NCBI GenBank assembly: GCA_013619035.1
Contig: JABXKX010000057.1
Span: forward strand, 1 to 10,713
DNA from: Peptostreptococcaceae bacterium
GTDB lineage: Bacteria > Bacillota_A > Clostridia > Peptostreptococcales > Acidaminobacteraceae
Length of the DNA: 10,713 nt
Direction: 5' to 3'
Shown: one piece after another, positions 6,249 to 10,713 of the stretch
How positions within the stretch are numbered: the first letter of the stretch is position 1
Layout: each line of letters starts with the position of its first letter
The notes under the pieces: model-generated
The model's input: the letters and a program-made list of their open reading frames with translations, nothing else
What the model was told of the DNA's origin: nothing
Databases searched by the model: none
Position numbers and translations under genes: made by a program

Positions 6249-7708
6249 GAAAATATGATCAACTGATATTTGAAATTTCAAAACCTGGCCATATTGGGTA
6301 TTCGCTTTCTGATGATGAATTTACGGCAATGGATTATACTCAACACTTTAATGAAGAGTCTTTAAGACAGTCGGATTTAGATTTTCCTGAAGTAAATGAA
6401 ACTGAAGTTGTGAGACACTATACGGCACTGAGTAATCTTAATTTTGGTGTTGATACAGGTTTTTATCCTTTAGGATCATGTACAATGAAATACAATCCGA
6501 AAATCAATGAAGAAATGGCGGGTAATCCTAAATTTGCTTCTGTTCATCCAGAACAACCGGAAAAAGATGTACAAGGTACTTTAGAGTTGATGTATAATGC
6601 TTCAAATTCACTTGCTGAAATTACAGGCATGGATACCATATCATTACAACCAGCAGCTGGATCACATGGTGAATTAACTGGTTTAATGATAATGAAAGCG
6701 TATCATCTTAAAAATGGAAATGCTCATAAAGTTAACATAATTGTTCCTGATGCGGCACATGGAACAAATCCTGCTAGTGCAAATGTAGCTGGATTTAATA
6801 TCATAGAAATAAAATCTACATCTAACGGTGCTGTTGATTTAGACTCATTAAAAGATGCTATTGATGAAAATTTTGCTGGATTGATGTTAACCAATCCAAG
6901 TACACTTGGATTATTTGAAAAGAACATTGAAGCGATTACTGAAATTGTACACGAAGCAGGTGGACTACTTTATTATGATGGTGCTAATATGAATGCTATT
7001 ATGAGTCAAGTTCGACCTGGTGATATGGGATTTGATATCATACACTTAAATCTTCACAAAACGTTCTCAACACCTCATGGTGGAGGCGGACCGGGTTCTG
7101 GTCCTGTAGGTGTGAAAGCTTATTTAGAGTCATTCTTACCCTATCCAGTTCTCGAGAAGCATGAAGAAAGTTTTGCTTTAAACTATGATAGACCTGATTC
7201 TATTGGGAAGATTAAAAATTATTACGGAAATATCGGTATAGTTATTCGAGCATATACTTATATTCTTGAAATGGGATCAGATGGGCTTAAAAGAGCCAGT
7301 GAGGTTGCGGTTCTTAATGCTAATTATATGCAAGCTAGACTGAAAGAACATTATCTATTACCTATAGATGAGTTATGTAAACATGAATTTGTACTTAGTG
7401 GGAACTTTGGATTAACTCATGGCATCAACACCATAGATATTGCTAAGAGGTTAATTGATTATGGATTCCATCCACCTACAATTTATTTCCCATTAATTAT
7501 TGATCAAGCGATGATGATTGAGCCAACTGAAACAGAAAGTCTGGAAAGTATGGACAAATTTATTGATGCTATGATTGAAATAAGAAAAGAAATTGATGAA
7601 AATCCAGAAGTCTTACATCAAGCACCAACGACTACTTATATTTCTCGAATTGATGAAGTTCAAGCCGCGAGAAATCCAATACTAACTTATAAGAGACAGG
7701 AGGCATAA
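6245..7708 (+). CDS. gcvPB: Glycine dehydrogenase (decarboxylating) subunit 2
   Basis: This is the C-terminal half of the split P-protein and holds the PLP cofactor. The 487 residues match the family length. The PLP-binding lysine is K272 in [20 protein letters not shown]. Other family blocks are [13 protein letters not shown] at 74-86, [13 protein letters not shown] at 135-147, [12 protein letters not shown] at 168-179 and the C-terminal [10 protein letters not shown]. The start codon overlaps the gcvPA stop (ATGA at 6245-6248), with GGAGG at 6233-6237 seven bases upstream. The stop codon abuts the glyA start with no gap. Confidence 0.97.
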   Translation: MRKYDQLIFEISKPGHIGYSLSDDEFTAMDYTQHFNEESLRQSDLDFPEVNETEVVRHYTALSNLNFGVDTGFYPLGSCTMKYNPKINEEMAGNPKFASVHPEQPEKDVQGTLELMYNASNSLAEITGMDTISLQPAAGSHGELTGLMIMKAYHLKNGNAHKVNIIVPDAAHGTNPASANVAGFNIIEIKSTSNGAVDLDSLKDAIDENFAGLMLTNPSTLGLFEKNIEAITEIVHEAGGLLYYDGANMNAIMSQVRPGDMGFDIIHLNLHKTFSTPHGGGGPGSGPVGVKAYLESFLPYPVLEKHEESFALNYDRPDSIGKIKNYYGNIGIVIRAYTYILEMGSDGLKRASEVAVLNANYMQARLKEHYLLPIDELCKHEFVLSGNFGLTHGINTIDIAKRLIDYGFHPPTIYFPLIIDQAMMIEPTETESLESMDKFIDAMIEIRKEIDENPEVLHQAPTTTYISRIDEVQAARNPILTYKRQEA

Positions 7709-8938
7709 ATGTTGGATCATATTAAAGCAATTGACCCTAAACTTTATGAAGCAATACAATTAGAAATGAATAGACAACAAACTCATATTGAATTGATCGC
7801 TTCAGAAAACTTTACAAGTCAAGCGGTCATGGAAGCGAACGGTTCCCAGTTGACCAATAAGTATGCTGAAGGTTATCCTAATAAAAGATATTATGGTGGT
7901 TGTGAATTTGTTGATTTAGCAGAACAACTTGCTATTGATAGATTGAAAGAACTCTTCGGAGCGGATCATGCCAATGTTCAACCACATTCAGGTTCTCAAG
8001 CGAATATGGGTGTTTACATGGCAGTATTAAAACCTGGTGATAAGATTTTAGGAATGGACTTATCTAATGGTGGTCACTTAACTCATGGTGCTCCTGTTAA
8101 TTTCTCAGGACAATTATATGAGGTTGTTTCATATTCAATTGACGAAAATGGATATATCGATTATAAGAATCTTAGAGAATTAGCAATTAAAGAAAAACCT
8201 AAAATGATAGTAGCAGGTGCAAGTGCTTATCCAAGAGCAATTGACTTTGAAGCATTTAAAAAAATTGCTGACGAAATTGGTGCTTATTTATTCGTAGATA
8301 TGGCACATATTGCTGGTTTAGTTGCTGCAGGACTTCATCAGAATCCAGTACCATATGCAGATTTCGTAACAACAACAACTCATAAGACTCTTAGAGGTCC
8401 AAGAGGTGGTGCAATTCTTTGTAAGGATAAATATAAAAAAGCAATCAATAAAGTGATATTCCCTGGTATTCAAGGTGGTCCTTTAATGCATACAATTGCT
8501 GGTAAAGCAGTTTGTTTCTTAGAAGCGTTACAACCTGAGTTCAAAATATATCAACAACAAGTATTAGATAATGCAAAAGCATTAGCAGATGCGTTTACCA
8601 AAAGAGGATTCCAACTGGTATCGGGTGGTACAGATAACCATTTAATGTTGGTTGATTTAAGAAATAAAGGGGTTACTGGTAAAGTTGCAGAAAAATTATT
8701 AGATACAATTGGTATCACTACCAATAAAAATACAGTACCAAATGAAACAGAAAGTCCTTTTGTAACATCTGGATTAAGAATCGGTACACCTGCTGTAACG
8801 ACTAGAGGCTTTGTCGTAGAAGATATGGATGAGATAGCAGATATTATTGATTATGCTTTAAGTCATTTAGATGAGGATTTATCAGATGCTAAAAAAAGAG
8901 TAAAGGCGTTATGTGATAAGTATCCTTTATATAAATAG
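7709..8938 (+). CDS. glyA: Serine hydroxymethyltransferase
   Basis: GlyA interconverts serine and THF with glycine and 5,10-methylene-THF, using PLP. The 409 residues are the usual bacterial length. Motifs are [12 protein letters not shown] at 26-37, [20 protein letters not shown] at 50-69, [13 protein letters not shown] at 91-103, [12 protein letters not shown] at 197-208, and [15 protein letters not shown] at 220-234 with K226 as the PLP lysine. The ATG at 7709 follows the gcvPB stop directly, and AGGAGG (7698-7703) lies five bases upstream inside the gcvPB tail. As last gene of a glycine-riboswitch operon, it most likely consumes the C1 unit from glycine cleavage to turn a second glycine into serine. 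It may also be the cell's only SHMT; the window cannot tell. Confidence 0.97.
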   Translation: MLDHIKAIDPKLYEAIQLEMNRQQTHIELIASENFTSQAVMEANGSQLTNKYAEGYPNKRYYGGCEFVDLAEQLAIDRLKELFGADHANVQPHSGSQANMGVYMAVLKPGDKILGMDLSNGGHLTHGAPVNFSGQLYEVVSYSIDENGYIDYKNLRELAIKEKPKMIVAGASAYPRAIDFEAFKKIADEIGAYLFVDMAHIAGLVAAGLHQNPVPYADFVTTTTHKTLRGPRGGAILCKDKYKKAINKVIFPGIQGGPLMHTIAGKAVCFLEALQPEFKIYQQQVLDNAKALADAFTKRGFQLVSGGTDNHLMLVDLRNKGVTGKVAEKLLDTIGITTNKNTVPNETESPFVTSGLRIGTPAVTTRGFVVEDMDEIADIIDYALSHLDEDLSDAKKRVKALCDKYPLYK

Positions 8939-8950
8939 TTATACCCTAAG

Positions 8951-8976
8951 AAATCAGTCTTTAAGACTGATTTTTT
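8951..8976 (+). terminator. Intrinsic terminator of the gcv-glyA operon
   Basis: A perfect 10-pair stem, AAATCAGTCT (8951-8960) with AGACTGATTT (8964-8973), has a TTA loop and runs straight into a T tract to 8976. It lies 12 bases after the glyA stop and ends the five-gene operon. Confidence 0.93.
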
Positions 8977-9031
8977 AGTACAAAAATCTTCATTTTCATG
9001 TAAGAAAAGTATTTATGTATGATTAGTGTAG

Positions 9032-9037
9032 TATACT
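9032..9037 (+). promoter_or_regulatory. Likely -10 element of the DUF975 gene promoter
   Basis: TATACT at 9032-9037 lies shortly upstream of the AGGAGG (9044-9049) and ATG of the next gene. No good -35 is found at standard spacing (GTATTT at 9009-9014 is the best at 17 bases). A promoter is expected here because a strong terminator precedes the gene. Confidence 0.4.
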
Positions 9038-9057
9038 TTAATTAGGAGGTTGATATT

Positions 9058-9837
9058 ATGTGGACAAGATTAGAGTTGAAAACACGTGCTAAAAAAGTTT
9101 TAAGTGAAAATTACTGGAAAGCATTTTTGGTTAGTCTCATTATAGTATTAGTAGGTGGTGGCGACGGTGGCGGTAGTTCTAGTTCTGGAACCAATTACAC
9201 TGTTGGGAATTCGCAATTTGATTTAGAAAAAGTATTGTTAATCGGTAGTATAATTTTTCTAGGTGTGATACTTTTTATTGCACTCAGAATTTTCATAGGT
9301 TATGGATTAGAAGTAGGCAGTAGAAAGTTCTTTATTAGAGCCAGTGAAGGCGATTCAAACATAAACCATGTGAAGTTTGCTTTTAAATCAGGGCATATTG
9401 GAAATGTAATTGTCTCTATGTTATATAGAAGTATTCTTTTGTTTTTATGGATATTGTGTTTGATTATTCCAGGCATTATTAAATCATATGCCTATAGATT
9501 TGTACCATACTTATTAGCAGATAATCCTAATTTATCACCATCAAGAGCGATTGAGCTAAGTAATAAAATGACTAAAGGACATAAAATGGATATGTTTGTA
9601 TTAGACTTATCATTTATTGGATGGTACCTATTAGGAGGATTGGCTCTTGGAATTGGTATATTGTTTGTAAATCCTTATAGAGATACAACTTATTGTGAAC
9701 TTTATTTAGTCCTGAGAGATAACTTAATAAAATCAGAGGTATGTTCGGCAAGTGATCTAAACCTAGTGACGATATCGGATACAAAAGATATTGAATCGGA
9801 TAACTGGGAAAGTGTATTTGATCGTTATGATGATTAG
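9058..9837 (+). CDS. DUF975 family membrane protein
   Basis: The 259-residue product matches the DUF975 family of Gram-positive integral membrane proteins, whose function is unknown. Hydrophobic segments lie at about residues 20-33, 58-80, 116-141 and 179-205. Between the first two is a low-complexity Gly/Ser loop (33-44, GGGDGGGSSSSG), a feature I recall from other members. Family-like stretches are the opening WTRLELKTRAKKVL, GYGLEVGSRKFF at 81-92, and LCLIIPGIIKSYAYRFVPYLLADNP at 133-157, with SPSRAIELSNKMTKGHK following. The acidic tail (about 227-259) is probably cytoplasmic. AGGAGG lies eight bases before the ATG. It is flanked by terminators on both sides, so it is a single-gene unit unrelated to the gcv operon. 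Confidence 0.85.
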   Translation: MWTRLELKTRAKKVLSENYWKAFLVSLIIVLVGGGDGGGSSSSGTNYTVGNSQFDLEKVLLIGSIIFLGVILFIALRIFIGYGLEVGSRKFFIRASEGDSNINHVKFAFKSGHIGNVIVSMLYRSILLFLWILCLIIPGIIKSYAYRFVPYLLADNPNLSPSRAIELSNKMTKGHKMDMFVLDLSFIGWYLLGGLALGIGILFVNPYRDTTYCELYLVLRDNLIKSEVCSASDLNLVTISDTKDIESDNWESVFDRYDD

Positions 9838-9856
9838 AGTGTTTTGATACTTAGGT

Positions 9857-9888
9857 AAACTGTCTACAACAATGTGTAGGCAGTTTTT
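9857..9888 (+). terminator. Intrinsic terminator after the DUF975 gene
   Basis: A 12-pair stem (9857-9868 with 9875-9886, one G-U pair) with a 6-base loop is followed by a T run to 9888. It starts 19 bases after the stop codon. Confidence 0.9.
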
Positions 9889-10003
9889 GTGTTTTATGAA
9901 ACTATGGTTATTAGTCGAATGATGTCTATATTTAAAGTAGTCATAGATAGAGGTAATAAAGAATCAATATAGTTATTTTACTTATTTGGTATATTTTCAA
10001 ATG

Positions 10004-10032
10004 TTGTTTTCTAAGTCATTTTCATATATAAT
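10004..10032 (+). promoter_or_regulatory. Promoter of the DUF2161-like gene
   Basis: TTGTTT (10004-10009) and a perfect TATAAT (10027-10032) are separated by exactly 17 bases. Transcription would start near 10039, giving a short leader before the ATG at 10061. The stretch between the preceding terminator and this promoter (9889-10003) shows no gene or clear structure. Confidence 0.7.
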
Positions 10033-10060
10033 TAGAAGGATAGAAAAGGTATGGTGAACA

Positions 10061-10713
10061 ATGTCAAACGAATTAAAAGAATCTGATTTATATGAGCCGA
10101 TTAAGGCGTTTTTTATTGAGAATGGTTACTCTGTTAATGGCGAAGTAAAGAACATTGATATGGTGGTTTCAAAAGAAAATGAATTCATAGCTATAGAGTT
10201 AAAACCTACTTTTAATCTAAAGTTGATCTTACAAGCTATAGATAGACAAAAAATGATTGACTCCGTGTATGTCGCAATCTTTAAGCCTAAATCGATTAAT
10301 AAGAGGTACAAAGAAATTGTACATTTAATTAAACGTTTAGAATTGGGATTAATAACAGTCAGTATCTTAAAGTCAGGTACTAGAGTTGTGGTAGAACAAC
10401 ATCCCCTGGAGTTTAATCGTAAAAAGAATCATAAGAAAAAGAAAGCCATTATCAAAGAAGTCAACAATAGAACTGGTATAATGGATAATGTTGGTGGGAC
10501 CACAAAAGTGAAACAGGTAACATCTTATAGAGAAGATTCTTTGGCGGTAGCAACTGCTTTAAAAGAATTTGAAGAAGCATCTCCAAAAGATATAAAAGAT
10601 ATCACACGTATTGGTAAAACAGGACAAATTTTATATAAAAATTATTATGGCTGGTTTGAGAGAATTGGACAAGGAAGTTATAAACTTTCTGTCAAAGGTC
10701 ATCAAGGAATTGA
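10061..10713 (+). CDS. DUF2161-like PD-(D/E)XK nuclease-fold protein (3' truncated)
   Basis: At least 217 residues are visible, and the frame is still open at the window edge. The N-terminal part resembles DUF2161 proteins: SDLYEPIKAFFIENGYSVNG at 8-27, then GEVKNIDMVV with D33, IAIELKPTFNL with E46 and K48, and LILQAIDR with Q58. The Asp, Glu-x-Lys and following Gln are spaced like the active site of the PD-(D/E)XK nuclease superfamily. A basic linker (120-132, rich in Lys) leads to a probable winged-helix end (about 157 onward) with the family-like ILYKNYYGWFERIGQGSYKLS. The natural substrate is unknown. A weak AAAAGG site lies about 10 bases upstream. An ATG at 10051 is in another frame that stops quickly. 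The gene has its own promoter. The nuclease function is inferred from motifs only. Confidence 0.75.
   Translation, partial: MSNELKESDLYEPIKAFFIENGYSVNGEVKNIDMVVSKENEFIAIELKPTFNLKLILQAIDRQKMIDSVYVAIFKPKSINKRYKEIVHLIKRLELGLITVSILKSGTRVVVEQHPLEFNRKKNHKKKKAIIKEVNNRTGIMDNVGGTTKVKQVTSYREDSLAVATALKEFEEASPKDIKDITRIGKTGQILYKNYYGWFERIGQGSYKLSVKGHQGI

Noticed and set aside
6724..6927. 67-codon open frame on the - strand inside gcvPB
   Set aside because: It is a shadow of the conserved gcvPB coding sequence.
7688..7699. Twelve bases identical to the end of the Nextera mosaic end (TATAAGAGACAG)
   Set aside because: The gcvPB frame and the glyA SD run through it without disruption and the match stops at 12 bases, so it is a chance genomic match rather than an adapter junction.
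10051..10060. ATG at 10051 as start of the last gene
   Set aside because: It is in another frame that meets a stop after 11 codons. The nuclease-like frame starts at 10061.
10126..10311. 61-codon open frame on the - strand near the end
   Set aside because: It is antisense to the DUF2161-like gene, whose motifs are clear in the + frame.

Overview
The window is AT-rich, roughly one third G+C by eye. It uses strong AGGAGG ribosome binding sites, sigma-A-like promoters, intrinsic terminators, a tandem glycine riboswitch and a two-subunit (split) glycine decarboxylase P-protein. TGG encodes Trp and TGA is used as a stop (end of gcvPA), so the standard bacterial code fits. Together this points to a low-GC Gram-positive bacterium (Bacillota or a deep-branching relative near the Mycoplasmatota). 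I cannot name the genus. The first 29 bases are not genomic: they match the Illumina Nextera transposase adapter, so this is the untrimmed end of a contig.

Layout: (1) 32-1030, + strand: the last codons of an unidentified gene, then a DegV-family fatty-acid-binding protein and its terminator. (2) 1088-2996, - strand: lplA then lipA, a two-gene lipoate acquisition/synthesis operon with its own promoter and a UUCG-type terminator that faces the degV terminator. (3) 2997-3438: a 440-base control region between divergent promoters. It holds a perfect inverted repeat, a + strand promoter, a two-aptamer glycine riboswitch, an intrinsic terminator and a short repeat cluster. (4) 3439-8976, + strand: gcvT-gcvH-gcvPA-gcvPB-glyA, tightly packed and ended by a strong terminator. 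(5) 9032-9888, + strand: a single DUF975 membrane protein gene. (6) 10004 to the end, + strand: a DUF2161-type PD-(D/E)XK nuclease-like gene cut off by the window edge.

Regions 2-4 form one functional unit. GcvPA/GcvPB decarboxylate glycine and load the aminomethyl group onto the lipoyl arm of GcvH. GcvT transfers the C1 unit to tetrahydrofolate. GlyA can combine that C1 unit with a second glycine to make serine. LplA and LipA supply the lipoyl group that GcvH needs, and the riboswitch ties expression to glycine. The fourth component, the L-protein (dihydrolipoamide dehydrogenase), is not in the window. I found no clearly new system. The least understood item is the DUF2161 gene, and the most testable unexplained signals are the two repeat clusters flanking the riboswitch.
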